A stretch of DNA of 64,000 nt from positions 124,001-188,000 of the forward strand of contig NZ_JAHKKG010000011.1 of the NCBI RefSeq assembly GCF_018829635.1, written 5' to 3'. Each line of letters opens with the position of its first letter. Within the stretch, counting starts at the first letter, position 1. Below are positions 50,701 to 59,782 of the stretch, in pieces. The position numbers were made by a program, and so were the translations under genes. This DNA is from Paractinoplanes bogorensis (lineage in GTDB: Bacteria; Actinomycetota; Actinomycetes; Mycobacteriales; Micromonosporaceae). A model generated the notes under the pieces. That model was not told the DNA's origin and ran no database searches. It worked only from the letters and a program-made list of their open reading frames with translations.

Positions 50701-51475
50701 AGTCTGGGCGACTGCCTCCAAGCGAGCCTCAGGCATCCTCGGCATCGTGACGCCGGGCTGGCGTGCTGCTTCGACGGTTACGACGCTCACTCAGTCGATT
50801 CGTGCCGAGGCGCAGCGGTACAAGGATGAGGTCATCGAACTAGCCAGGTCACTGAGGGCGAGGGCCAACACCCTTCAGCTCGACACGGCTGCCTCAGATG
50901 GACGTCTCTTCCACGCGGAACAAGTCGGCAAACTACTGACTGACATCGCGAACGAGCGGAACGACGTTGTCCTTCTCACTCTGATCGCCGAGGCGGGCAT
51001 CAATCTCGACGACGTAGCCATCGGCCGGGTCCTCAAGAGCGCGGGCTCCCTCCGGCGGGCACTCGACACCACGCAGTGGGGCCTCTTGGAGGCGGTGACC
51101 GAGCGGGCCCAGTCATCACACGAACCGACGGCCAGACAGATCGTCGACAGCCTCGGTGCCAGTGCTCGGCACGACGCCCACGTGTCGGATCTCGAGTCCG
51201 CGCTCCGTGTCGCTGTGGACGATGCGACGAGGCTCCTCATCACGCCAACCGGTGGCGGTGGAACCGGCGGCGGTTCCGGTGGTCAGACTGGTGGGGGCAC
51301 CGGTGACGGAGGCCAGACCGGCGGCGGGTCGGGAACCGGCCCAACGGATGGCGGGACGGTTGCGCCAAAGAGCAGAACCGTTTGCACCACGACGGAACTC
51401 GACGAAGTCATTGCCACGATTCGCGCCGACCTGGCCGGCGGGCGTTCGATCTCCATCAGCTGGGAGGTGCAGTGA
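47762..51475 (+). CDS. pglY: PglY: large BrxC-like P-loop ATPase
   Basis: The start is TTG 47762, set by an excellent AAGGAG site six bases upstream. The 1237-residue protein has Walker A LHGSFGSGKSHFMAVL (about 66-76) and a Walker B-like VFFLDELILWL (about 258). It is of BrxC/PglY size and follows the family plan of a large AAA-like ATPase. The C-terminal 80 residues contain a Gly-rich linker (GGGGTGGGSGGQTGGG) before a small terminal domain (SRTVCTTTELDEVIATIRADLAGGRSISISWEV). It sits 97 bp after pglX, the only sizeable gap in the operon, and overlaps pglZ by 4 bp. Confidence 0.92.
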   Translation: MTLLRDLIDIPNSVGDSDFVVRASEGADLKKYVVTDDLRRNFDDALGMVAHAVRSGKSQAKFLHGSFGSGKSHFMAVLREILRHNELAKDVRGLAEPIDKAEPFLKGRKFLTLSFHMLDARSVEQAVLEGYLRQIKQLHPDAPVPAVHRSDALLANAQRLRGQMGDDKFFEVLGGGGSSEGTSGSLSADMAREGDWSPETYAAAAAEPPGTPLRDTLVSALTSVYFAGAVQSAEYLDLDTGLAVITRHAKNLGYDAMVFFLDELILWLSTKIADHTFVQTEGAKLNKLVESADSSRPLPIVSFVARQRNLEDFLGPQVGGTERAALADVMRSVQGRLGQDIVLADTNLPEITEKRLLKPLTEDARKTIDNAFNTVKNRRDVWDTLLLGAQFGDAGIGSDASAFRRLYPFSPALVATLVALSQALQRERTALKVMTELLVDRRDTLQVNDLIGVAALFEPLVLRGELPDRPLLKQKFQNARESYRSRFRPFLLGLHNITEAEAANHADFQVDDKLIKTLILGYLVPEVPALHNLTAAKLHALNFGSIASPLPNYESQIVLDRLRRLNADVGDLYISDGPDPVIQVRIAAEDYDRLLDLVPANETATNQVQHLVRGMICDELGIESKSGGFGEFVYQREWRGRKHLINVRFGNVRDRDNMPDNALMADGDAWRVVIDYPFDAPGHLRNEDFARIETLPKGSSTVFWMPLFLSDESFGRVATLSKVNYLLEGPSGNRIDSIAADQSKAWREGAKAYFQQRQQQLRSALTGAFKQAYGAAAPDPGVVEPDTVGILYTLADGLRIGDPVGGILRDAFSNLTGQLLAWSYPGTPALPEDEKTPTKAELAKILRYAREAVADPTKGIAVDQADQKTIKRICNPLRLGALSEHRYVLTGSTCWWSGHLTQGAAREGYTDHFPVHVLRSQLDLDKPRGFDHDLQNLILAVFAEEQQLGWYQHGTPVQVTTLQTITDQLELRHIDLPAEEVWATASKRASGILGIVTPGWRAASTVTTLTQSIRAEAQRYKDEVIELARSLRARANTLQLDTAASDGRLFHAEQVGKLLTDIANERNDVVLLTLIAEAGINLDDVAIGRVLKSAGSLRRALDTTQWGLLEAVTERAQSSHEPTARQIVDSLGASARHDAHVSDLESALRVAVDDATRLLITPTGGGGTGGGSGGQTGGGTGDGGQTGGGSGTGPTDGGTVAPKSRTVCTTTELDEVIATIRADLAGGRSISISWEVQ

Positions 51476-54159
51476 GCGTGGCTCAGCCGGCCGCGATCAG
51501 GCGCAGGATCGAGTCGTGGCTTGCCGACGGCAAGGACGACACGCCTGCCCTGGCTCTGCGGTCCGAGCCCGTCTGGACCGGCGACGATGCGCTGACTGTC
51601 AACGGCACGACCGTGCGGGTCGTTCCGTGCAAGACGCCGCTCGCAGCCCGGGCCGCCCTCCACGACCGGGCCGAGGGTGAACGACTCGTCCTGCTGACCA
51701 GCCTCTCAGACGAGGAATTGGGTGAGGGCCTGCTCGCTCATGTCAGTACCCATCACGTCCGTACGGTGCAGCCCTGGGACGTCGTCATGCAGATGTTCAA
51801 CGTGGGGTCGGTCGACCGCACGCTGAGCGAACTGGGCCGCTGGGTGGCGGACGCCCTGATCGACCAGGAACCTGTCGGCGGCTGGTCGCCGGTCCAGGGC
51901 ACGGTCCTCACCCGCGATCACGCCTTACGCGGACTTGCGGCTGAGCTACTCGGTCTCGAACGCGATGAGATCGACAGCGCCGGCCTCATGGAGTGGAGCG
52001 CCGACGCGACCCGCGTGCTCCGGCTGATGAAGCACACCAAGCCCCTGCTCGATGGCCTGAGTGGCTACTTGATCGAGGCGGCCGGCCCCGCGACCGTTCC
52101 CATCATGGCCGCGGCCCGAGCTGGGCATGGCGTGGACGCCGTACCTCTCGGTCTGCTTGTCGGTGTTCTCTGGCCGGAACACCCTGGCAGCAAGACCACG
52201 GAGATCGCCGTTGCCCGGGCCCGGCTGGAGCCGTGGTTCGGCGGCATCCGACTCACCGACCAGCAGGCGTCGGCGTTCAGCTCGGCCGCGGAGGTCTGGG
52301 TCGACCGGGTTGTCGGCTTGGAAGGCGGTGCCGGCGAGGCGAATCGGATGCTGGCCCGGGCCGAGGCCATCGCTAAGGAGATCGACGCCACGCAGCTGCT
52401 CGGTGGCAGCAATCTGCTTCCCGCTGGCTTCCTCCAGCGTATGCGCGACGCGGCGGCGGCCGTCCGGCTGGCCGTGCCTGCCGCTGGTATTGCCGACGCC
52501 AGACGGATCGCTGCCGCTCAGGAAGCGCTGGCTCGGCTGGCAGCGCATCGCGGCGGAGACTCCGAGCGACTCAAGACGATGCAGATGGCCGTGCGCCTGC
52601 TGCGCTGGCTGGCCACCTCAGACGCAGGCGCACCGTCCACGCTGTACGACGCGCTGCACCGCGAGGTCCGTGAGGATGGCTGGGTCGATCGCGCGCGCCT
52701 GGACATCTTCGCGGGCGATACCGACTCCGCCGTAGCTGAAGCTTTGCACCTGCTGCACCGCGCCGTCGATGCTCGGCGGGCAAGGCACGACCAGCAGTTC
52801 GCCGAGTCGCTGGCAGAGGCCACCCGGGCCGAGGCCCAGCCCGGCAAGCTGTGCCGTGTAGAGGACGTGCTGGACCGCATCGTTCAGCCGATCCTCGACA
52901 ACGGCCGTCGCGTGCTGCTGCTGGTCATGGATGGCATGAGCGTGGCCGCTGCCACCGAGCTGGCCGAGTCGCTCACCCGGGTCGGCGTCTGGACCGAGCT
53001 CACGCCGGACGGCGGCCCCCGCACCGGCGTACTGGCTGCCCTGCCGACCATCACCGAGGTCAGCCGCTGCAGCCTGTTCAGCGGCCGGATCGCGGTCGGT
53101 CAGCAGGCAGTCGAGCAAAAAGCCTTTCAAGAGCGGTTCCCGTACGGCCGGATCCTCCACAAAAGCAAGTTGCGCGGTCACGCGGGAGCGGCCATCGCAC
53201 CGGACGTGTCCGATGCTCTGCTCGATCCTCAAGTTGCACTCGTGGCGGCGGTTGTCAACACCATCGACGACGCGCTCGACCGCAGCGAGCCCGGCACGAC
53301 GGTCTGGGGGAGTGAGACGATTCCCAGCATCCGTGACCTGCTCGCGCTGGCTGACGGCCGGACCGTGGTGATCGTCTCGGATCACGGACATGTCGTGGAT
53401 CGGGGCCCCGATGGCGTCTACCGGGCCAGCCCGAGCGCCGAGAACCGCTGGCGTCCTGCCGACCCGCGGGCCGGCGAGGGTGAGTTGCTGTTCCAGGGGT
53501 CCCGGGTCGCGAAGGGCGACGGCCGTGTGGTTCTCCCATGGCGCGAGGAGTTGCGGTATGGCCCGCGGAAGGCCGGATACCACGGTGGTGCCTCCGCCGC
53601 CGAGGCAGTGATCCCGTTGCTTGTGCTGACCGAGGGGGATGAGGCCGCTCTGCCCGGCTGGAGCCCGGCTCCGGTGGCGAGTCCGTCGTGGTGGCGGGAG
53701 TCGCTCACCGTCGACAAGACCGAAGCGGCGACCGTGGCGCCACCGGCCAAACGAACCAACGGGAAGAAGGCGCAGGCCCAGTCGGAGAGCCTGTTCGACT
53801 CGATGGAGCCGGAGCCAAAGGTCGCTGCGCCGAAGCCGGCGCAGGCCCAGCCCGACCTGGTCGCCAAGCTTCTGGCCAGCGACATCTACCGGGGACGGCG
53901 TGACACGCGTGCGCCCCTGGCGGACGAGCGAGCAGGGGCATTGTTGCGGGTCCTCATTGCCGGCGGTGACCGGGCGACGATGGACACGCTTGCGGCCCGG
54001 GCAAACATCCCAGCCGGTCGGATTCACGGCGCGATCACGGCCCTGCGCAAGCAGCTGCAAGTCGAGGGGTACGCGGTCCTGTCGATCGACCCGGACAACG
54101 TGACGGTCAAGCTCGATCGCGCGCTGCTCATCGAGCAGTTCCACTTGGACGCATCGTGA
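51472..54159 (+). CDS. pglZ: PglZ: alkaline-phosphatase-superfamily protein of BREX
   Basis: GTG 51472 overlaps the pglY stop (GTGA) and has GGGAGG five bases upstream, giving 895 residues. The PglZ domain (about 475-735) shows the metal-binding strand VLLLVMDGMSVAAATEL (about 482) and the second site VVIVSDHGHVVDRG (about 634), features of the alkaline phosphatase superfamily. After it comes an Ala/Lys/Pro linker (about 755-790) and a C-terminal winged-helix-like segment (TMDTLAARANIPAGRIHGAITALRKQL). PglZ is the universal BREX marker and functions with PglX. Confidence 0.95.
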   Translation: MSVAQPAAIRRRIESWLADGKDDTPALALRSEPVWTGDDALTVNGTTVRVVPCKTPLAARAALHDRAEGERLVLLTSLSDEELGEGLLAHVSTHHVRTVQPWDVVMQMFNVGSVDRTLSELGRWVADALIDQEPVGGWSPVQGTVLTRDHALRGLAAELLGLERDEIDSAGLMEWSADATRVLRLMKHTKPLLDGLSGYLIEAAGPATVPIMAAARAGHGVDAVPLGLLVGVLWPEHPGSKTTEIAVARARLEPWFGGIRLTDQQASAFSSAAEVWVDRVVGLEGGAGEANRMLARAEAIAKEIDATQLLGGSNLLPAGFLQRMRDAAAAVRLAVPAAGIADARRIAAAQEALARLAAHRGGDSERLKTMQMAVRLLRWLATSDAGAPSTLYDALHREVREDGWVDRARLDIFAGDTDSAVAEALHLLHRAVDARRARHDQQFAESLAEATRAEAQPGKLCRVEDVLDRIVQPILDNGRRVLLLVMDGMSVAAATELAESLTRVGVWTELTPDGGPRTGVLAALPTITEVSRCSLFSGRIAVGQQAVEQKAFQERFPYGRILHKSKLRGHAGAAIAPDVSDALLDPQVALVAAVVNTIDDALDRSEPGTTVWGSETIPSIRDLLALADGRTVVIVSDHGHVVDRGPDGVYRASPSAENRWRPADPRAGEGELLFQGSRVAKGDGRVVLPWREELRYGPRKAGYHGGASAAEAVIPLLVLTEGDEAALPGWSPAPVASPSWWRESLTVDKTEAATVAPPAKRTNGKKAQAQSESLFDSMEPEPKVAAPKPAQAQPDLVAKLLASDIYRGRRDTRAPLADERAGALLRVLIAGGDRATMDTLAARANIPAGRIHGAITALRKQLQVEGYAVLSIDPDNVTVKLDRALLIEQFHLDAS

Positions 54160-55457
54160 GTGGGGAGATCTCGGCGCGGCGTCGCAAGGACATCATCGAC
54201 GCCCTGCGCCGTGGTGTCGTACCGTTGAATGGTCTGGATGCGCTGGCGGTGGGCCTCGACCGCTTCGAGACCGCCCTCGACGCCGACATCGATCGGGTGG
54301 CCGGCGGCGGAAGCGTCTTCAAAGCCATCCGTGGTGAGTACGGTGCGGGCAAGACGTTCTTTACCCGCTGGCTGGCCGAACGCGCCAAACAGCGGGGATT
54401 CGCCGCCGCTGAGGTGCAGATCTCTGAGCTGGAGACGCCCCTGCACCGGATGGAGACAGTGTACCGCCGCCTCGTCGAACATCTGAGCACCGAGCAGTTC
54501 CCGCCGAGCGCGCTCCGTCCGATCCTGGATGGCTGGATCTTCGCGCTCGAGGAGGACGTGCTCGCCGACGGTTCCGTGTCCGAGGATGACACCTCTGGCC
54601 TTGACGCTGCCGTGGGCAAGCTGCTCGAGGCGCGGCTGGCCGAGATCTCCCGGAGCACCCCGGGCTTTGCGGCGGCCCTGCGCGGGTATCGCGCCGCCAC
54701 CGCAGCCGGCGAGTACGCGAATGCCGACGGGCTGGCGGCCTGGCTCGGCGGCCAACCACATGTGGCCGCCTCGGCCAGGCGGGCCGCCGGGGTCAAGGGT
54801 GACCTCGACCATTTTGCTGCGATGAGTTTCCTGCAGGGTCTGCTGACGGTCCTGCGCGACAGCGGTCACCCGGGCCTTCTGCTCGTTCTCGACGAGGTGG
54901 AGACCCTTCAGCGCGTACGCTCCGACGCGCGCGACAAGGCGCTCAACGCTCTCCGGCAGCTCATCGACGAGATCTACTCCGGACGTTTTCCCGGCCTGTT
55001 CCTCGTGATTACCGGTACGCCGGCCTTCTACGACGGCACGCAGGGTGTGCAGCGTCTCGCTCCGCTGGCCCAGCGACTGGCTACCGACTTCGGTGCCGAC
55101 CCGCGCTGGGACAACCCGCGGGCCACCCAGCTGCGGCTGTCCGGTTTCTCGCCCGACGCCCTGGTGGAGCTTGGCGCACGCGTACGCGACATCTACGGCA
55201 GCCCGGCCGTCAGCGCCCGGGTCGACGACGACTACCTGCGACAGCTCGCCGGTGCTGTGACGGGCAAGCTCGGCGGTCAAGTCGGAGTGGCACCCCGCGT
55301 CTACCTCAAGAAACTGGTCGCCGACGTGCTGGACCGGGTTGACCAGTTCGCCGACTTCGATCCGCGTGAGCATTACGCCCTGACGTTGCGCTCCGATGAA
55401 CTGACCGACGTGGAACGCAATGCGGCCGGCGCCGACGACATCAAGCTGGACCTGTAG
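54156..55457 (+). CDS. brxD: BrxD: BREX ATP-binding protein
   Basis: GTG 54156 overlaps the pglZ stop by 4 bp. The 433-residue protein begins ISARRRKDIIDALRRGVVPLNGLDALAVGLDRF, the family's N-terminus. It carries Walker A AIRGEYGAGKTFFTRWLAERA (about 59-67) and Walker B LLLVLDEVETLQRVR (about 243), a DUF2791-type P-loop ATPase. It occurs in type 2 BREX next to pglZ and a helicase, as here. Its exact function in defence is not established. Confidence 0.92.
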   Translation: MSGEISARRRKDIIDALRRGVVPLNGLDALAVGLDRFETALDADIDRVAGGGSVFKAIRGEYGAGKTFFTRWLAERAKQRGFAAAEVQISELETPLHRMETVYRRLVEHLSTEQFPPSALRPILDGWIFALEEDVLADGSVSEDDTSGLDAAVGKLLEARLAEISRSTPGFAAALRGYRAATAAGEYANADGLAAWLGGQPHVAASARRAAGVKGDLDHFAAMSFLQGLLTVLRDSGHPGLLLVLDEVETLQRVRSDARDKALNALRQLIDEIYSGRFPGLFLVITGTPAFYDGTQGVQRLAPLAQRLATDFGADPRWDNPRATQLRLSGFSPDALVELGARVRDIYGSPAVSARVDDDYLRQLAGAVTGKLGGQVGVAPRVYLKKLVADVLDRVDQFADFDPREHYALTLRSDELTDVERNAAGADDIKLDL

Positions 55458-55464
55458 GACTGCC

Positions 55465-57567
55465 ATGCGCTCCGATCTGGATCCGGTCGTCGTCCACCAC
55501 ATCGTCAACACACTGGGGTGGCCCGACCTTCGTCCGCTGCAGCGCGCCGCCGTCGAGCCGTTGCTCGCGGGCAATGACGCTCTGCTGCTCGCGCCCACGG
55601 CGGGCGGCAAGACTGAAGCCGCGTCGTTCCCGATCCTGTCCCGCATGTCGGGTGAGCGCTGGACCGGAACCTCGGTACTCTACCTCTGCCCGCTCAAGGC
55701 GCTGCTGAACAACCTCGAGCCCCGCCTCGAGCGCTACGCCGGTTGGCTCGGGCGGAGCGTTGCGCTGTGGCACGGTGACGTCGGGCAGTCGAAGCGGCAG
55801 GCAATCCTGGCGAGCCGGCCCGACATCCTCCTCACGACGCCCGAGTCGCTGGAGTCGATGCTCGTCAGCACGAGGGTCGACCATCGAGCCTTCTTCTCAG
55901 GTCTTCGCACTGTCATCGTCGACGAGGTGCACGCCTTCGCGGGCGACGATCGCGGCTGGCATCTGCTGGCCGTGCTGGAAAGGCTGACCCGCCTGATAGG
56001 GCGTCCGCTGCAGCGGATCGGCCTCTCCGCCACGGTGGGCAACCCCGATCAGCTGTTGACGTGGCTGCAAGGCGCGGGCGCCGAAGGGCGTACCGGTCAG
56101 GTCATTGCCCCAGACGTTCCGCGGAGCACCGGGACGGTTCCGCCGGGCGAGATCGAACTCGACTACGTGGGCTCGTTGCCGAACGCGGCCAAAGTGATCG
56201 CGGGTCTCCACGCAGGCGAGAAGCGGCTGGTCTTCTGCGAGGCTCGGCAGACCGTTGAGGAGCTCGGCGCCATGCTGCGAGGGCATGGCATCACCACGTT
56301 CCTGTCCCATGCTTCGCTCTCGACCGGCGAACGCCGGCGATCCGAGGAAGCTTTTGCCGACGCTCGTGACTGCGTGATCGTCTCGACCAGCACACTGGAA
56401 CTCGGCATTGACGTGGGCGACCTGGACCGAGTCATCCAGATCGACGCACCTTCGACAGTGGCGAGCTTCCTGCAGCGACTCGGTCGCACCGGCCGCCGCT
56501 CCGACACCGTACGAAATTGTCTCTTCCTGGCTTTGAAAGGCGAGTCCCTGGTCGAGGCAGCTGCGCTCCTCAACCTGTGGGGGAGTGGCTGGGTCGAGCC
56601 GGTGACGCCGACGCCGGAGCCCCGGCACATCGTCGCGCAGCAGATGATGGCACTGTGCCTGCAGGAGCATCAGGTCGGTGACCAGCTCTGGCCGGAATGG
56701 TGGAACGGTCTGGCGCCGTTCGACCGCGGAGCCGAGCCCATCGTGCGGCACCTCGCCCGTGAGGGCTACCTCGACAGCGACGGCGGTATGTACTACATCG
56801 GGCCGGAGGCGGAGAAGCGCTTCGGCCGGCGGCACTTCATGGGCATGACCGCCGTCTTCCTCGGCGCTCCGGAGTTCACCGTGCTGGCCGGGCGGGACGA
56901 GATCGGCAAAGTCGACCCCTACTTGCTCGTCGAGGAGATTCCGGGGCCGCGGCGCCTCCTGCTGGCTGGCCGCAGCTGGCAGGTCACCTACATCGACTGG
57001 AAGCGGCGACGGTGCTTCGTGGAGCCGGTCGAGTCCGGCGGTCGTGCGCGGTGGACAAACTGGGGTTTGTCCGGCAGCGGCTACGAGCTCACCCGGGCCA
57101 TGCGGGACGTGCTGCTCGGGGCTGACCCTCCGGTAAAGCTCACGCGCCGAGCGGTCGACCAGCTCACGGAGCAGCGGGACAGGTATTCGTCGCTGGTGCA
57201 TCCGGGCGGCAACGTCATCATGCGAGCGGATGACGGGGATCTGCGATGGTGGACGTGGGCTGGTTTCCGAGCCAACGCCACGCTCACCGCGACCCTCAGC
57301 GAGGTCACCGATGTGACTCAGCGCTTCAATGATCAATACATCCGGCTGCGGGAGGACCTGACACCGGCAGCGTGGCATGAACTGGTTGCTGACGCCGGGA
57401 CTCGACTCTGCCTGCCAGAGGTGAACAAGAAGGCACTCGAGGGGCTCAAGTTCAGCGAGGCCCTGCCGGAGCGCCTGGCCGTGGCAACCTTGGCCGCTCG
57501 CCTCGCGGACCTTGCCGGGGCTGAACGAGTTCTCCGCGAATCGACACGATTCGTATCCGTGGTCTGA
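55465..57567 (+). CDS. brxHI: BrxHI: BREX Lhr-like DEAD/DEAH helicase
   Basis: ATG 55465 (with AGGA upstream) lies 7 bp after brxD. The 700-residue helicase has the Q-motif region (GWPDLRPLQRAAVEPLL), motif I APTAGGKTEAAS (about 43), motif II VDEVHAF (about 152), motif III LSATVGNP (about 188) and motif VI QRLGRTGRR (about 337), in Lhr-type order. An extended C-terminal half follows. It is the last gene of the operon and ends 7 bp before the convergent DUF2075 gene. BrxHI is a type 2 BREX component. Confidence 0.92.
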   Translation: MRSDLDPVVVHHIVNTLGWPDLRPLQRAAVEPLLAGNDALLLAPTAGGKTEAASFPILSRMSGERWTGTSVLYLCPLKALLNNLEPRLERYAGWLGRSVALWHGDVGQSKRQAILASRPDILLTTPESLESMLVSTRVDHRAFFSGLRTVIVDEVHAFAGDDRGWHLLAVLERLTRLIGRPLQRIGLSATVGNPDQLLTWLQGAGAEGRTGQVIAPDVPRSTGTVPPGEIELDYVGSLPNAAKVIAGLHAGEKRLVFCEARQTVEELGAMLRGHGITTFLSHASLSTGERRRSEEAFADARDCVIVSTSTLELGIDVGDLDRVIQIDAPSTVASFLQRLGRTGRRSDTVRNCLFLALKGESLVEAAALLNLWGSGWVEPVTPTPEPRHIVAQQMMALCLQEHQVGDQLWPEWWNGLAPFDRGAEPIVRHLAREGYLDSDGGMYYIGPEAEKRFGRRHFMGMTAVFLGAPEFTVLAGRDEIGKVDPYLLVEEIPGPRRLLLAGRSWQVTYIDWKRRRCFVEPVESGGRARWTNWGLSGSGYELTRAMRDVLLGADPPVKLTRRAVDQLTEQRDRYSSLVHPGGNVIMRADDGDLRWWTWAGFRANATLTATLSEVTDVTQRFNDQYIRLREDLTPAAWHELVADAGTRLCLPEVNKKALEGLKFSEALPERLAVATLAARLADLAGAERVLRESTRFVSVV

Positions 57568-57574
57568 GGCCGGC

Positions 57575-59509
57575 TCAGTCCTCGGCCGGATTGACGATGC
57601 TGCTCAGCATCTCTCTCGTGTCCGGATCGGTCGAGTAGAGGACCACACCCTGCATTGCGCGGGTTAGTAGCACCCGGTACTGATTGCGCACACGGTCCGT
57701 CGCCGACGGATCACTTCGATGCAGGGTAACCAGCTTCTTGTATTGAGATGCCGCCATGTTTACAGCCATCCGTCCGGCTTCCGCGCTCCACACGAGGTCG
57801 GGGCCGATGATGACGCCACAGCGATCGAACTCGAAGCCCTGAGCGGTGAAGATCGAGCCGACCTGCTCGGCGCCACGCGGATTGTGAGCCCAGGAAGTGT
57901 CTCTCGGGAAGCCGTCGACGGGCTGGCGCAGATTCCACCTCTTGTGCCATCCGTCGATCGAGATGTCGTTCGGAACTTCCTCGATCGTGACCGGCGAGCG
58001 CGGGGTGCTCCACTCCCAGCAGAAGCCGGCCAGGAGACGGGCCGAGTCACCTCCGCCATCGACCGTCAGCCGTTCGAGCTCGTGAGGTGAGCCGGCAACG
58101 CGGACCGTGAAATTGTCTTCGTCGTGCCACACAGTCGGTGTTCCATCGACGAGGGCGTCGACCCAGGCCTCGTACGCCTCGGACCCACCGCTGCGATGTT
58201 GCTCGCTCAGTTCGAAGATCTCGAAGGCGGCGCCCGTGCGATCGGCGACGCGTTCGGCCTCGTCGATGGTGACGTGATCCTTGTAGGTGGCGGCCTGGTC
58301 TTCATCGATGAACAGGACGAGCACCTTGGCCGATTTCTTAAGTTCGAAGATCTGGGTTATCTGCTGTGCCTCCAGCCGCGCCTGCAGCTCCCGTGGGTTG
58401 TTCTGAGCCCGGCGTACGGTGTATTGCTCCAGCCGTTGCGCCTCGTCCACGATGAGCAGGTCGAGCGGGTGATGCCAGCGATCGCTGTCCCAGTATGTGC
58501 GCGCTGAGGTGATCAGCTCATTGGCCAGCCGTCCGTCGAAGGTCGAACGGAAGTCCGCCGATTTCTGCAGAGCGCTGCGCAGCGACCCCGAGTTCGTCGC
58601 GTAGGTGACCTGCCGGTGAGCGTGCGCATTGGCACCCAACAGGTGCATGGCGATCCAGGTCTTACCGGTGCCTGGGCCACCCTTGACGACGATCACGGCT
58701 TGGTTCCGGTCGGCGCTGACGCTCATCGCGTCCGACACCGCGCTCTGGATGTGAGCAAAGATTTGATGCTGCTCGTCGGTCAGCGGATAGCGGTCGGGAT
58801 CGCTGAAGATCCTCGCCGCCGCTTCCAGCAATGCCGGGCCCTGCTGGTAATGCGCCTCCATCAGCCGGTCCTTGGCCGCGAGGCCGTCCTGAGCCGGATC
58901 GTAATGCGCGAGCAGCCTCTCGTGAAATCGCCGCCGCCCGTTGCTGTCGCCGCTGAACGTACCCGCACTTCGGTGATGGCCAGCCGTGCGAAGGGTCTCG
59001 ATGGAGGCCTCGGTCGCATTGTGCAGAAACGCTGCGGCGGCGATCGTCACCTGGTCTTCGTCGTGCATTTCCGATGTGTAGTTGCGGATGAACTGGGCGT
59101 AGGCGAACGCCTGATCGTAAGGGTGCCGCGGAGTGTCGTATCCGGCCCCGGTTCCGGTGATCTGCTCATGCTCAACGTCCCAGGATGCCTGAGCCCATTG
59201 CTTGAGTTCGATAACGAGGTAACACGGGCGGCCGTCCGGGCTCACGCCCATCAGCACAGCGTCGGCCCGCCGGCGTCCCGCCTGGTAGGGGCTGTATTCC
59301 AGGGCGATCCAGGAAGAATCAAGACCGGCGGCGTGCAATTCGTCGGCGAGCGCGGGCAGGCTCGCCGCCCAGGATGCCGGCTCGCCGTGATATGACAGCT
59401 CCGGCGGCGGTGTATTCCCTCGCAGCAGGCTGACGAGGGCGCCGATGGTTTGAGGGCGCGTCGAATCATAGAAACCCTGAACCGTTCCTACGTACGCTGC
59501 CCGCCGCAT
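57575..59509 (-). CDS. DUF2075 superfamily-1-like helicase with an N-terminal nuclease-like domain
   Basis: The 644-residue protein starts at ATG 59509 after GAGGG. Its N-terminus has a PD-(D/E)xK-like signature: D83 in RRADAVLMG, then E101-L-K103 in LVIELKQW. The helicase core (about 250-640) has Walker A VVKGGPGTGKTWIAMHLLG (about 280), a DEAQ-type Walker B LLIVDEAQRLEQ (about 355) and late motifs (VGSIFTAQGFEFD; YRVLLTRAM), typical of DUF2075/Schlafen group-like helicases found in phage-defence islands. It lies just after the BREX operon in opposite orientation, so it is a separate transcription unit. Confidence 0.87.
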   Translation of the reverse strand: MRRAAYVGTVQGFYDSTRPQTIGALVSLLRGNTPPPELSYHGEPASWAASLPALADELHAAGLDSSWIALEYSPYQAGRRRADAVLMGVSPDGRPCYLVIELKQWAQASWDVEHEQITGTGAGYDTPRHPYDQAFAYAQFIRNYTSEMHDEDQVTIAAAAFLHNATEASIETLRTAGHHRSAGTFSGDSNGRRRFHERLLAHYDPAQDGLAAKDRLMEAHYQQGPALLEAAARIFSDPDRYPLTDEQHQIFAHIQSAVSDAMSVSADRNQAVIVVKGGPGTGKTWIAMHLLGANAHAHRQVTYATNSGSLRSALQKSADFRSTFDGRLANELITSARTYWDSDRWHHPLDLLIVDEAQRLEQYTVRRAQNNPRELQARLEAQQITQIFELKKSAKVLVLFIDEDQAATYKDHVTIDEAERVADRTGAAFEIFELSEQHRSGGSEAYEAWVDALVDGTPTVWHDEDNFTVRVAGSPHELERLTVDGGGDSARLLAGFCWEWSTPRSPVTIEEVPNDISIDGWHKRWNLRQPVDGFPRDTSWAHNPRGAEQVGSIFTAQGFEFDRCGVIIGPDLVWSAEAGRMAVNMAASQYKKLVTLHRSDPSATDRVRNQYRVLLTRAMQGVVLYSTDPDTREMLSSIVNPAED

Positions 59510-59782
59510 TTTGCCCTCGCGTTCCGTGAATGCATACGAGGGTCAGGATGGGACTCCCTCGCCGATTACGGTAAGAAATGAGGCGATAGGCAATCGGCTA
59601 CTAGGCTGCAAGCTAGTGTACGAATGACTAGTCCTGGGTGAGTGACGGCTGCGTCGCGATTCTTGGATCAGATCGAGCTCCGCCTTCGGGGTTGCCGGCA
59701 GTCTCGAATCGTTCGGGATGGCGTTATCGTCACTCAACCGCCTTGCGGGTAAGTCAGCTGTCACGGTGGTGAGGGGAGCGGG
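59510..59782. promoter_or_regulatory. Divergent promoter region at the right edge of the defence island
   Basis: This 273-bp gap separates the leftward DUF2075 gene from the rightward SulP operon. It contains no gene or tRNA that I can recognise. The ribosome site GGGGAG precedes ATG 59783. Confidence 0.45.

Noticed and set aside
59640..59760. tRNA-like T-arm words in the region before the SulP gene
   Set aside because: No cloverleaf with acceptor stem and anticodon arm could be drawn.
36180..59780. Defence region as an integrative element with att sites
   Set aside because: No integrase, tRNA end or flanking direct repeat could be found, so mobility is not supported by this sequence.
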